NCBI GenBank assembly: GCA_020137815.1
Contig: CM035362.1
Span: 2,936,391-3,000,390, forward strand
DNA: 64,000 nucleotides
Direction: 5' to 3'
From: Hormiphora californensis
Taxonomy: Eukaryota; Ctenophora; Tentaculata; Cydippida; Pleurobrachiidae
The position numbers were made by a program, and so were the translations under genes. Below are positions 1 through 11,584 of this stretch, one piece after another. A model generated the notes under the pieces. That model was not told where the DNA came from, made no database searches, and saw nothing but the letters and a program-made list of their open reading frames with translations. The stretch's first letter is position 1. Every line of letters starts with the position of its first letter.

Positions 1-300
1 TAATTAACCAGATGAGATAGAGACTTAATTCCATCACCTACCCCCACTAAGTCGAGGACGCTGATCACTCTAGTGCCCTCGATTTTTTCTCTACTCCTAT
101 TTCAAGGGTACTTATGGTTTTGGCCTCAGGCTGAAAACACAGGTACCACGCCCACCCGGAAATGAGGCCTTTGCACCTTCTACTCAATTTGAGCATTGGT
201 TGGGATCGTTAGAGGGGACCCTTAGGAGTACGTTTGAGGTGGAAATCCTTTGTCACAAATTTTTTTCTGGTTGAGGCTTAAATTTTAGTTAAATCACCTT
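1..300. repeat. Partial repeat at left edge, related to the arms of the poly-G element
   Basis: Positions about 140-290 contain a block (GGTAC, CCACCC, AATGAGGC, ATTGGTTGGGATCG, AGAGGGGACC in order) that recurs in diverged form inside the 6502-8378 element. There it appears inverted near 6660-6780 and direct near 8098-8210. The repeat is cut by the window edge, so its full extent and ends are unknown. No coding potential is visible. Confidence 0.5.
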
Positions 301-517
301 ACTACAAAATTAAAACTAAACTCAGTCATTAAAATATTAAAAAGTCCTGTAATATATCTTCTTCCAATGTTCTTTCATCTTTTATTTGCTGTATCGATTG
401 CTTCTAGAGCAAGTAGCAGTTCTGCCACAAATTTCAGTGCCTGGTTTCATATATCAACTTTAAATTGACAACTATCCCCTCTCGAGACTTGTGTGAAAGA
501 CATCTCTCAATCATACT

Positions 518-2743
518 TCATGATGATAAAAGCCTGGCGTACTCGGAGAGATTCTGAGATTTTTGAAGGGAATCCCATGCCCTGAGGGGGAGGACGACGA
601 GTTAGGGTACACGAATACAATATATTAATAGCTCATAATATATTGCCGGGTTCGATACCAAGACCGATAATTACAGAGTCTTAATTTGTCCATTATAATG
701 TACATTCATAAAATATAATTAAATAATTAAAAGTTAATTAATTTATTAATTAACCATTACCTGGCAGACATGTGGAACCATCCCCGCTCAGAAAGAGGGT
801 GCGATGAGAGGGCACGGCGGGGTAGAGAGAACACTCTGTTACGGAGTTGTTCGAAACAAAACTGGAAACTAGAGTGGCCCTGGTACTGGAGGTACAGCGG
901 TGGTGGCGGAGTCGCACCTGTAGGGGTGATGGATATTAGGGGGGGGTGATGGATATCAGGGGAGGAGTTGCACCTGTAGGGGGGGGGGTGATGGATTAAG
1001 GTCTAGGTCCAACCCTAACTGGAGTCCCAGACCCTCACTTGATAATGGATATCAAAATAAAGAAGATCATGATCTAAACCACCGTTTTGTTGGTGTCTAA
1101 ACACTATTCCCAACCCATGGTAACAACACGTACCTCTTACAGGGAGTTTGTGTAACCACTGGTTACCATGGTAACTACACTGAGTCACGTACCTCTAACA
1201 GGGAGTTTGTTGTCGGGCAACCAATACGCCATCACTGCATCCTTACTACCCTCACTGTGCTTTAACAGTGTCTTCAGGGTCCGCTTGTGGGCCTCACATT
1301 GCATGAAATCGCTTCTATCACTGGAGAAAGTAGTCACTTGAACCGTGTGATGATATTGTTTTGACAAATTGATTGATATGGACGTGCCTAAAACTTATTT
1401 TCTCTCTTTCTCACTATATATGTCTATCTTTATCTAACCTGAAGTTGTACACAAATACCATGTGTGGTACCCGCTCCTCTCGGATATTGTTGTTTTCTGT
1501 ACTTTGTGCACTCAGTATTTCGGCAGTTTTAATCAGGTTGGGGATGGTCGGATCCACGGACCAATCACTGATAACGATTATAACGTGGCAGACTTGCCTG
1601 AGAAACATCAGCATCTGCAAAGGGTTTATTGTGTGTTAGGACATAGTAAAATAGACGTACTACATCTGGATCCTGGACCTAAATCAACCCACTACTATAA
1701 TTTCCCAATATTCAACCGACTACAAATTGCAAATATTACCCCACTCATAATTCAAATATCAGCCTCCTACTATTTTCCAAGTAGCACCCCACCCACCCTG
1801 GCCCCACCGCCATCTCCCAATATCACCCCTCAAATATTCACAAACTACTGTACCTGGAGTGATTGTATCTCTATCTGGGTATCTGGATCATCACTGAGGG
1901 TACTGTACATTAGATTGTCCAGGAGAGAGGGGACATCAGAGGCTGGGTATCCAGGAAGATGAACCTACAAAATCATAAGTTTGAACAATAAAATTTGAGT
2001 GAGAAACTGTTTGAGAAATCAAATTTGAGTGAGAAACTGTTTGAGAAATCAAATTTGAGTGAGAAACTGTGTTTGTCCCATCTTATTCAGGATCCATTTC
2101 CTGATTTACCTCTCAGTACTAACGGCCATGTAGACCCCAAAAGTCTGGTTGACCCCCGTTTCTCGAGCGTCCCTGCTCTGGGGCCAGAACATGTAACTTC
2201 TCCGAGCCCCAGTTGGCCGTGCCCCCGCTAACATACTGGCGATGGTGCTCTTTCCAACTCCCTGTCCACCCACCACTCCAACCACACAGAAATCTTTGTT
2301 GTCGGTGAGGAACTGAGAAGATGGGAGTTGTGGTAGAATTATAGTATAGGTACATTAATCATTGAAAAAAGTGCAAAGCCAGTGACCGTGTGACTTGTCT
2401 TTGAGTCAAAGATTTGATAAAATACCTCGACGCCTTTGTCCACCCACTGAAGCTGGTGATCCAAGATGGGAGTTGAGTGGGCCATCTCCGAGGCAACACT
2501 CAGCTTGTTCAACAACTGCTGCTGGATCGATGCTTTCTTGTGCACACGACCCCCTCCATGGTTTTTCGAAGAGTGAGAATCGTAGGACTGCTCCTGAACC
2601 AATTCAAGTTTCAAAGAAAAGTTAAAAACAAAAACAAGTTTTTATGTTTTCTGTTTTACCTTTGGTCGATCGCGATGTTCCTTTGTTAAAATTGTCGGCG
2701 GCTTATTGTTATTTCGTTTTCCACCTCCGCTTTGTTCGACCAT
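518..2743 (-). CDS. SMG9: SMG9, nonsense-mediated decay factor of the SMG1 kinase complex
   Basis: SMG9 is a G-domain-like subunit that with SMG8 regulates SMG1, the kinase that phosphorylates UPF1. Exons read on the minus strand are 2743-2660, 2593-2426, 2312-2110, 1964-1854, 1614-1439, 1320-1193, 917-761 and 581-518, all with GT-AG junctions and matching phases. The P-loop is VVGVVGGQGVGKST; later blocks are FLDTQP, VCHVIIVISDW and the C-terminal EYARLL, which align with vertebrate SMG9. The N-terminal ATG at 2743 is supported by an open 28-codon exon ending at a good donor. The proline-rich N-terminus of vertebrate SMG9 is much shorter here. Exon 4 needs one extra C in the CCCC run near 1926-1934 to stay open. 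A segment between exons 6 and 7 seen in vertebrates is not found, although the phases join. Confidence 0.93.
1134..1212 (-). repeat. 59-bp tandem duplication of SMG9 exon end plus splice donor
   Basis: The tail of the 1320-1193 exon and its GTACGTG donor are repeated 59 bp further into the intron (second donor at 1133). The repeated core is ACAAACTCCCTGT plus AGAGGTACGTG with one substitution. Use of the second donor would add 59 nt and shift the frame. Confidence 0.8.
1991..2070. repeat. 30-bp tandem repeat in an SMG9 intron
   Basis: The unit AAATTTGAGTGAGAAACTGT plus TTGAGAAATC is present about 2.7 times between SMG9 exons 3 and 4. It reads through as an open 10-residue repeat on the plus strand, but nothing else supports coding. 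Confidence 0.85.
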
Positions 2744-3823
2744 AGTCTAATGGTTTAGTTTAGTTTAGGTATGAAAGCAACAAAATATAATATTTATGGA
2801 ATAAAATTTCCTCCGTACTGTCTGGCGCTGGCTGCTGCTGTCTCCAGGCCCGATTTTATGTAAATGTAATATAATCATTTATATATACCACTTTATAGTG
2901 TAAAATAATGGAGCACGCACCAACAGCCTACGCTTGACATACTCGCTCACTTTCAGCTTGAAATGGGGCCATGGCCCTGCCAGAGAATACCTGGATGGAC
3001 CTACATGTTGTAGTCTGACGGAGAGAACAAGTGCAAGGCGTGATCACCCGTCACCGGGAGGCGGAGCACACGACCAAAGAAGAAAACCTTAAACTTTTAA
3101 AATCGTGCAACAAAACAGTTCGAAACTTTTTTCTCGTTTGAGCTCAGAATAAATTTTGCGCTGTGCCGCGCCGCGCGCCGGGGTTTGCAGCGCTTACTGT
3201 TTGAAAAAAAAAATCACGTCTGGTCCTGAAATTTTAAATTTTAAATTTTTGGGGTTTTTTTCAAAATTTTCGACAGATTTGCCTGTCACCGCGTTGTCAG
3301 ATCTCCCTACTCCCTAGGGCACTGTGGGTTGTTTAGTTATTGTCATCATGTCTCACAATTCGTAAAACAAGACTCAATACTCGAATGCAAATCGAAATTC
3401 GCGTTGACTTTGTAAATTGGGTAGTGTCCAGCCGCCAACGGTCAGTGGGTGATCAGTGATCTACTGATCAGGTCACTTGACACCCGATTCTACGTGTACG
3501 TTCATCCACGGCGATTGTTTATCACACTACTTGTTTTGGAGCTATTCATTTTTTCTCCTGAGGCTTCCCGCTTGAAATAAAACAGCTCCCTAGAGTCCCT
3601 ACAAACTTGACCTACGGGTATTAACTATTACTGACAGAGATTTATGGTGAGCGTGTACGTAATAGCATGTAACATGTTAAATGACAATGTTTATGGTGCG
3701 TTTTTCCTAAAAGGGTGTCATGTCATCTGTGTGGCTCACGCCGAATTTTTTTTTTATAAAATCGATCACGCTCTGTGTATCTGTATTACCCATCGGATAC
3801 AGTTTTGCCTAACACAGATAGTT
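2744..3823. promoter_or_regulatory. Intergenic region between divergent SMG9 and RIDA
   Basis: About 1.1 kb separates the two divergent start codons, so both promoters and 5' UTRs must lie here. A GC-rich patch with repeated GCGC around 3165-3185 is the only strong compositional feature. No TATA box in a clear position and no conserved ORF were seen. Confidence 0.5.
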
Positions 3824-5282
3824 ATGTCTAGACAGGCCATGTCTATCGTGAGGAAAGTCATCAACACAGCTAAGGCTCCAAGCGCCATTGGACCCTACAG
3901 CCAAGCGGTACAGGTCAATGAAACCCTTTATGTGTCAGGTAAGTTTTTAAATAGTGTATTTCAGTAAAAAAACTCCCGGTGCTCAAACTTGAAACTACTT
4001 TTCTGAAATTTTCAAAAGAGTAGTTGAAGCACTGGGGGTTTATTATTTTGCAACCAATTGACTCATTGACAACGAGTGTGTGAGGTTGTGTGTGTGAATC
4101 TTTCACACCACTTAGGAGACATTTATTTTGTTGTCACTCTGACTCAATACTATTTCCCAGGTCAGCTAGGTCTGGATGCCAAGTCAATGGATTTTGTTGA
4201 TGGAGGTGTTCAGGCTCAAGCAAAGCGTGCCTTGGAAAACATGGGTTAGTTTTAAATCTGGTTATTAGTATTTCAAACCAGTTGCCTTCCTTGACCCTCT
4301 CGTGTGCGCCCCAGAGAGGCATTTTTAGGGTTAGAACAACCATTATTTTTCTCTTACTTGAATTTAATAAAACATGGCACGTTCTGATATATAGGCGGTT
4401 TGTTAACCTTTCATTAGTCCGTTTCTCCGTTTACACAAACATCTCCAGGACACATCCTTGAGGCCGCAGGGACAAGTTTTGATAAAGTTGTAAAGACCAC
4501 TGTGCTGTTGAAAGACATCGAAGATTTCGCGAAAGTTAATGAGGTAAGCATCTCTTTTTTTTCTAGGTATCGCTTTTTAACTCTCTCTCCCTATCCCTCT
4601 CTCACTAGTCCCGGCCCTCCCTTCCCCAGCCTCCCTCCCTATCCTCTTCCCTGTCTAAATATAATATGTCACGTACATATATACGGTCTCGTTGTAACTG
4701 TCTACCTTTCCAGTCACCAAACACCTAAACCGCCTTATCTTATCTGTTATCGCCTTTCCTTAAATCTGATTTGGTTCTCACATAATGTGGACCAATTTTA
4801 CATCTCTATCTTCCACATTTCCACATTTCCCTACCTGCACACAAGTTTCCACAAATCCAATGTTTATCTAACTCTGGTTGATAATCTGATTTAGTATTCA
4901 CTGTCCAATGTGATGATTATGTATCACGGGGAAAAAGTTTTGTGGCTCACACCGCATTTTATTTTGCGCTCTGTGAGCAGTGAGGTTTCGGTAGGAAAAA
5001 AGAACTCTAGATTTACAAACCTCTCTCTTTGTTTATCCCCACAATTTGTTAATCAGATGATAATCGGATGGTAATTATGTACAATACATTGTACATGTAG
5101 ATGATATGTAATGTAATTGAATGATGATCGGATGGTAACTCATCAATTATTTTCAGGTGTACGCAACGTTCTTTACAGCTCCCTACCCAGCTAGGGCTGC
5201 TTATCAGTGTGCTAACCTTCCTAAATATGGACTGGTGGAGATCGAGGCAATAGCTGTAGTTGGAGAGGTGGATAATCAGTAA
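3824..5282 (+). CDS. RIDA: RIDA, reactive intermediate (enamine/imine) deaminase, YjgF/YER057c/UK114 family
   Basis: RidA proteins hydrolyse 2-aminoacrylate and related enamine/imine intermediates released by PLP enzymes; they act as soluble homotrimers. Four exons, 3824-3938, 4161-4244, 4449-4543 and 5157-5282, join in frame to 139 residues, the usual family length. Diagnostic blocks are [12 protein letters not shown] at the N-terminus, [24 protein letters not shown], then [14 protein letters not shown] with the conserved arginine, and IEAIA near the C-terminus. The first ATG (3824) is chosen; a second in-frame Met five codons later is possible. The stop lies 363 bp before the PABPN1 start on the same strand. 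Confidence 0.96.
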
Positions 5283-5644
5283 TTACCAGATTGGATATGA
5301 TTTGGTAATCAGTAATTACCATATTTAATTGGATATCTAGAATTTAATTGGAGATTATCTAGGGATAAGATCTGGAATCTTATCTATATAATAATGTATA
5401 ACCATGCTGATATTATATATAGTGTGTACTGTGTTGAGAGATGTTTATGTATATTGTAAAAGTTATGATTTTTATGTTTTTTATTACGACCTCACATCTA
5501 AGTTATATCACCAACCGAGAATCGTGTTTTATTGGATTGCTATACTTTGTCGGAGATTTACACTGGCCACTCTCTCTCTCTCTCCCTCCCTCCATATTTT
5601 AGCACTCTCTAACACTCCCTCCCTGTTATAGCAGTATCAGCAGG

Positions 5645-8600
5645 ATGTCTGAAAGCAGCCAATTTGACGGTATGAATGACACTATGAACGACAGTGTAGA
5701 CGATGCGGAGTTGGAGGCCATCAAGGCCAGGATGAGAGAGATGGAGGAGGAGGCAGAGAAGTTGAAGGAACTCCAGGCAGAGACAGAGAAAACAATGGGC
5801 ATGGCAACTAGTCCCAATAGTGCACCTGGTAGGTTATAGTTGTTTATGTGTTGCTACGGAATGAATATGAACTGAGCTCAATACCCCAAATAGTAATGAT
5901 AGTTTGTTTTGTTCAAACCTTTTAGGGAGGGTCGAACAAAGCAAATGATAGTAATGTCATATTCATTACTTACTGGAGTACTACTTACTTCTGCTAATTC
6001 TTCGATGATCACACTCCGACCGGTGTATCGCTTAGTTGCAACTCCCAGTAAATTGTAATACTTTTCAGCATTCCCCACACCGGAAGAGAAAGAAGAAGCT
6101 GATAAAAGGAGTGTGTACGTAGGAAATGTTGATTATAGTAGTACAGCTAAGGAACTGGAACAACACTTTAGAGGTTGTGGAACTATAAATAGGGTCACCA
6201 TACTGTGTGATAAATATACTGGAAACCCTAAAGGGTACGTACCTCTCCCCTCCAGTCCCCCCCCCCCCCTCAAACGTGTTAATGATGATTCACATGTGAC
6301 ATGACAATTCAGTCCCTTATTAGATCTGAAAACAAATACCCGCTACTAACACTTGTCTCACAAAAGACTGCCGTCTATCTGTCATGTAGCTAACACTTTT
6401 TTTTTCTAAAAGGGGGGTTAAAATGGGATTAGATAACAATATCAATATGAAAATACCGGTCTCCACTGTCTAACTGTAATAACACTGTCTAACATTCTAA
6501 CGGGGGGGGGGGGGGGGGGGGGGCGCGTGAATTTAATATCCATGTCCTAAATAAACACGTCTGACTTTAATGTCCCTGGGATATTAAAGGACATTAAAGG
6601 ACATTTAATTAAAACATGAATTTTCAGCTATTATTAAACTAAGATGGTGTTTTCAACCACTTAATATTTACTTCTAATGTCCCCTCTATCGATTCCAACC
6701 AATACCATAGATGTTGGGGGTGATTAAGCCTCATTTTAGGGTGGCCCTGTACCTCTAAGCGAACCCCGGAAATTTTGAAGTTTTGGAGTAAATGTCAAGG
6801 TTTTAAAGTGAAAATAGCCCCGATTTTGATGAAACTCAGTCAGAATGGTCTTTGATGTCTAATTAGAAGTCAAACAAGAATATTTGCACTATGTATCCAT
6901 AGTACTGTATTTCCCCGCCATTGGCATGTGACCTAATGAGATTCTGAAAGGTGAGACAGAACAGTGCAGGTGATATGAGCTGCCTAATTAGGCTCCTTTT
7001 AATTCTAGTCTATGTGATCTCCACTCAACTAACCTCATGTAATCAATGACAATACCAGAGCGCAATTGTAATGACGAACACATGACGAACGATGAACGCT
7101 ATGAATTGCAAACAGGAAGGGGCGCGCGGCGCCGGGCTGCGCGTTCTAATGAAAGTGCGTCATTTCAGCACTGTAATAACTTTGCGGGCGTCGCCTTCGT
7201 GGACAATTTGGATTAGAGCGTGTGTGAAGTATTTCAAATGATATTTTGAGCACTCCGCACTGGATGGTTGCTATGGATGGGTTACGTTACATGACAAAAA
7301 AGCGTGACACTTCACTAGTATGTAATCTTGTCGAATTCTAAACCCCTATGCCTTTTTGCAAAAGGCATCCGGGTGAATGCCTTCGGCATTCACCCGGGCG
7401 GGGAAAAAATTTTTGAGTGCTCAAATCCTTAATTTAGGTTTTTTTAGGTTTTTTAGGTTTTTTGGCTTTTATGGGTTTCAGGAACGTCCTAGAACAAAAT
7501 AAATAGAATCCTCTTTCTCGGCGTGAAATTCTGCATCGATCATAGTGGCTATAAACCTTTCTATGACGTAGTTATCCCAAAAACCAAACGGGTATGCTTC
7601 ATGTGGTAAGGTTTTTTAGGTTTTATTCGTTACACAGACATCGCAGATCAAAATGGTTTTCACTAAAATGATTTCCTCACCAATACACGTCGATTGAGTA
7701 CCTATAACATGGTGTTCTGACAAGAGGTTCGCCCGTTAGCCTAAAACATGTACCCGCCCCTATAACATGTACCCGTTTGGGGTAACTCTACGTCATAGAA
7801 AGGTTTACAGCCACTAAAATCGATACAGAATTTCACGCTGAGAAAGATGGTTCTATTCATGTTGTTCTAGGACGTTCCTGAAACCCATAAAAACCAAAAA
7901 AACCTAAAAAACCTAAAAATCGTAAATTTAGGAGTTGAGCACTAAATTTTTTTTGACACCAAACACTATTCTGACCAAGTTTCATCAAAATCGGGGCTGT
8001 TCTCTCTCACTCTAAAGCCTTCGGTGTCTTTTCTACTCGTTTCATAAGATGATTTTGAGATATCGACTAGGCTAGAAATATGCATGTATGTAAAAAAGGT
8101 ACCGCACCCACGCCCCACGCAAAAGCAAGCCTAATCACCAGTGAACATTTATGACATTCATTGGAATCGAAAGATGGGACCTTTAGTAGTACATTGGTGG
8201 TAAACATGTTTGGTAACACATTTTGGAATGGTTTTCGGAAGTTATAATTTAATGTCTTTTAATGTCTTATAATGTCCTTTAATGTCTTTTAATGTCCTAA
8301 ATAATAACGGACAATTTAATGTCCCAAAAATCGAGGGACATTAAAGGACATTTTAATACGCGGGCCCCCCCCCCCCCCATTCTAACACTGTTTGACACCT
8401 ACATCCCTGTACAGGTTCTCCTATATCGAGTTTGCTGATACCTCGTCTGTTGATGCCGCCATCGCTCTCCACGAATCTCTCTTTAAAGGCCGACAAATCA
8501 AGGTAAGACTCCTTTTTTTTTCTGATTTTCTAGTCGCCCCAAGAAGGAACAAATCGCTCCTACTAACAACTCAGGGACAGTTTGTAGGTTACAATGATTG

Positions 8601-10000
8601 AAGAGTAGTTGAGTTTGAGCCTCTCCAGATTGCCAGACCCTATGTTAACACTGGATCAAGATAGTTAACACTTAACACTGGATCAAGATAGTGAAAGGAT
8701 TTCAATATTGTTCACTTCACGGAAGAGGCATATCAGTTTACTCTTATTTGAGCTGGCGCACTCGTCAGAAGACCGCGCAATAGTTTAAAGTAGTAGTTGG
8801 TAGCATTTAGCTTTTGACGCGCAGTCATTTACTGCAATTCGGAACAAGACGCTCAAAAGTTGGCGAGTTTTGATGTGCACAGAGTCAAGAATGAAGAGAT
8901 TTATGGTACCTTCTCTCTCTCTCCCTTTTCACCAACTCCCACTTCCCCACCAGGTTTCAGCAAAACGGACGAACCAGCCTGGTATGGGATCGCGAGGGAG
9001 GGGGAGGGGTGGTCGTGGTATGAGTCGTGGTATGGGCTTCATGGGACCTGGCGGCATGATGTATGTGCCTGTACCGATGGGAGGATATGGCAGCAGTTAC
9101 AGAGGCAACAGCAGAGGAAGGTATGTGACATGATTAGTGATAAATGGTTGGAATCCCCACAAATTTGTAGATCATTCGCGAGAGAGAATATATGGATTGT
9201 TTCATTGTGAAAATAGATTGAACAAACTAAATTCCATGCATATTATTCCCTGAAAGAATGTCGTGCTCAACTTTGCCTAGTTTGTACCATACCCAATTCC
9301 AATCATGTCAAAGTGAAGAAGGGTAGGTTACGAACTAGGCTACTCATTGGAAAGTGTGCCAATACAATTATAAACTGTAATTTCTCTACGGTGGAAAGTT
9401 TCACCGCTCACACCTGTAATTTCTCTACGGTGGAAAGTTTCACCGCTCACACCTGTTCCACTACTTGCACGTGTAGTTTCTCTCCCAATTGCCGCTGGTT
9501 TCTGGAGGAGTCGGCTCCATCTAGAATTAAAACTGCTAATTTTAGAAATTTCTTAACACACATTTGACCCGCGACTACGTGATGATTCGTGGACTGGGAA
9601 AGAGAGAGAGAGAGAGACGTGGTCGAAGGTATGTTTCTCACCGTTGTTGATAAAAAAGAAAGAAAAGAAGACGACCCAGAAAAGAGAAAGTACCGGTTTA
9701 AAAAAACGTCCAGACACCGGTTAAAAAAAAGAAAAAAATAATCAAAAAAAAGTTAAAAAGTAATAAAAAAAGTTAAGAGGGTCTATACGTGTTTTACGTT
9801 TCACATATCCATCTCACCCTCCCTAAGCCTCCCCCTTGTTTTGTTCAAACCCTCCGAAATGTCCGTCGATCTGCCCTACATTTCCTCGATCCCCCCCATG
9901 CCCCACCCTGTGCCTACTTCTCACTACATCTCTTTAATATCCTACTTCTCTCTCCAGGTCTTCATCGAGAGGTCGAGCCAACCACTACAGCCCTTACTAG
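5645..10000 (+). CDS. PABPN1: PABPN1, nuclear poly(A)-binding protein (PABP2)
   Basis: PABPN1 coats nascent poly(A) tails in the nucleus and stimulates poly(A) polymerase. Exons 5645-5828, 6069-6234, 8415-8502, 8954-9120 and 9958-10000 join in frame to 215 residues. An acidic start leads into the coiled-coil block [19 protein letters not shown], then a single RRM with [19 protein letters not shown] (RNP2 region), [14 protein letters not shown] and [15 protein letters not shown] (RNP1 region), and [15 protein letters not shown]. An RG-rich C-terminal tail ends in HYSPY, close to the vertebrate YSPY end. The vertebrate N-terminal alanine tract is absent. Intron 2 (6235-8414) holds a complete 1.9-kb transposon-like element. 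A possible cassette around 9610-9628 (encoding RGRR before GTATGT) was left out. Confidence 0.96.
6502..8378. mobile_element. Poly-G/poly-C-ended non-autonomous DNA element with 8-bp target duplication (copy 1)
   Basis: The element starts with a 22-G run (6502-6523) and ends with a 14-C run (8365-8378), so the ends are inverted. It is flanked on both sides by ATTCTAAC (6494-6501 and 8379-8386). Both ends carry clustered subterminal copies of a motif like TTTAATGTCC in inverted orientation. Internally it folds further: 7410-7580 pairs with 7785-7950, about 6810-6850 pairs with 7970-8000, and a perfect 13-bp stem with a 3-nt loop lies at 7369-7397. No transposase ORF is present. It lies in PABPN1 intron 2. 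An 8-bp duplication is known for hAT, P, Merlin and Novosib superfamilies; homopolymer ends match none that I recognise. Confidence 0.8.
9384..9455. repeat. Two-copy tandem repeat in last PABPN1 intron
   Basis: A segment of about 36 bp starting AATTTCTCTACGGTGGAAAG is present twice in direct tandem without mismatch. No function is apparent. Confidence 0.75.
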
Positions 10001-11584
10001 CTGCCGAGGAGACAGGAGAGAGGGAGAGAGAGAGACTGATATTGTATTGAGAGACTGTGTTTTGACGAGAGAAAGAAGAAGAGAGAGCAGTTATTTTTGC
10101 TGTTAATTTAACCATCAGTTCACCAGCTTTTACAGCCCAAGTTAATCACCGATTTTATGTTTTCTAAGTCACTAGTGGGATTTAAAACTTACAGACTTAA
10201 TGAAACTTCTTTCTTGATCGTCTGTTAGAATTCTATGGAATTCCAAATTTAAATAACGTATTCAGTGATATGAGCCCTTTTAAAAGTATGTAATTACATT
10301 TCAAAGGAGGCCTTAGATCTTGAGCTGCGAAAGTTATTAAAACTCAAATAATGATATTCAGCTAGTCATTGGTCAAGAAAATTATTCACATCCCACTAGT
10401 GACTCAGTACGAAATGTGTTGTAACACTAACACCAACTAACCGAGTCTGGGCAGGTGAATAGAACATCGCTCCTACTAAAACTAAAAGGCTGCACCATGT
10501 TTTATTTCCAGTAACCTCGGTAACCCAATATTAGCCGCTCTTTTCCAGTAGAAAGTCTTAACTATTGAAAACCAGGTGTGTTGGAGTAAAGAAAGCTATT
10601 GTAGCTTGGACAATAGAGCTCTAAAAGGTGCCGACAGAGTCATAGAGTAATTTAGAGCCCTTTGTTGTCAATACCTGGATTAGGATACCTGATACTGAGC
10701 TCCGAGCATGAGGGTACCCGGGTGCTTTGTTTGACTAAGTCTCGTGCAGTGTGTCACGTGAATCGTGTTTTTTGTATTTAAGTGCTGTTTTTAGCCCAAC
10801 ACGAGCCGCCAGAACCCAGTCCTAGAGTCCACAACGCAATGATAGGTGAACCACCCAACCACTTAACTTGGCTCGCCTATCATTATAGTAACGTGTGTGA
10901 TTCTTTCCACTATTCCGGATCTCTTGTGTTAGCTGAGGTGTGGTTGTTACAATGTTAGTGTCTGCCTGTGGTCTGGAAACACTAGTGGTTGTTGTTAGGT
11001 GTGGAATTTGATGTTGTGTGGTTTTGTTTCGGTTCTTTGGGTTTGGTCTGGCAGCATGATCCATGTTGGGTAACCGTCTTTCATTAAAGGATATCATGAT
11101 ACGTGATACGTACTCGCTTAAACGTCCATGATTCGGATCTCTCGCTCGCTCTCTAGCTTGTTCTCTTTACCGCCTATGTTTGACTTAAACTTTAAGTTAG
11201 ATACGTGACATGAATCACTATTAGGAGAGGGTGATCCGGTCTCTACCGCTTTAATGTAGTTGGATACGTGATCCAGTGCAGCCTTTTAGTTTTATCGCAG
11301 CCTAGCCTTTTATTGCATTATTTTTTGCAGCCTTTTATTAGGAGCGTAGTTCTACTCACCTGGCCACCTGCCGAAGAAGCCGCTATTTTAACAGGTGGCC
11401 AAGAGACAAGGACTGATTATCTATATATTGTGCACTTTTCATGCGGAAAAATTCTAATCCTATCACATAGGAAAACGGCAGGCAGAGAGTGAAGCTTTTA
11501 AAAAACCTCTATAGCCGATCAATCAGAAGCTAGATATCAGACTTGTCACTTTATTAAAAGTTCGCGGTTATTTTGGTACACATT
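10001..11584. other. Intergenic region between PABPN1 and the Ig/lectin gene
   Basis: The region holds the PABPN1 3' UTR, one small terminal-inverted-repeat element (10167-10404) and a short hairpin around 11357-11405 with arms CCTGGCCACCTG and CAGGTGGCCA. The last few hundred bases should contain the lectin gene promoter. No conserved ORF was found. Confidence 0.5.
10167..10404. mobile_element. Small element with 15-bp terminal inverted repeats
   Basis: AGTCACTAGTGGGAT at 10167-10181 is exactly complementary to ATCCCACTAGTGACT at 10390-10404. The 238-bp interval has no ORF. A target duplication is not obvious, so the MITE assignment is tentative. Confidence 0.45.

Noticed and set aside
640-665. 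GGGTTCGATACC B-box-like sequence
   Set aside because: No tRNA-like upstream half or cloverleaf could be built around it.
1040-1100. Possible extra SMG9 exon encoding HDLLYFDIHYQ on the minus strand
   Set aside because: It resembles the missing vertebrate segment slightly, but its phases do not join exons 6 and 7.
9573-9628. Possible PABPN1 cassette encoding RGRR before GTATGT
   Set aside because: Exon 4 joins the terminal exon directly in frame, and no good acceptor frames this segment.
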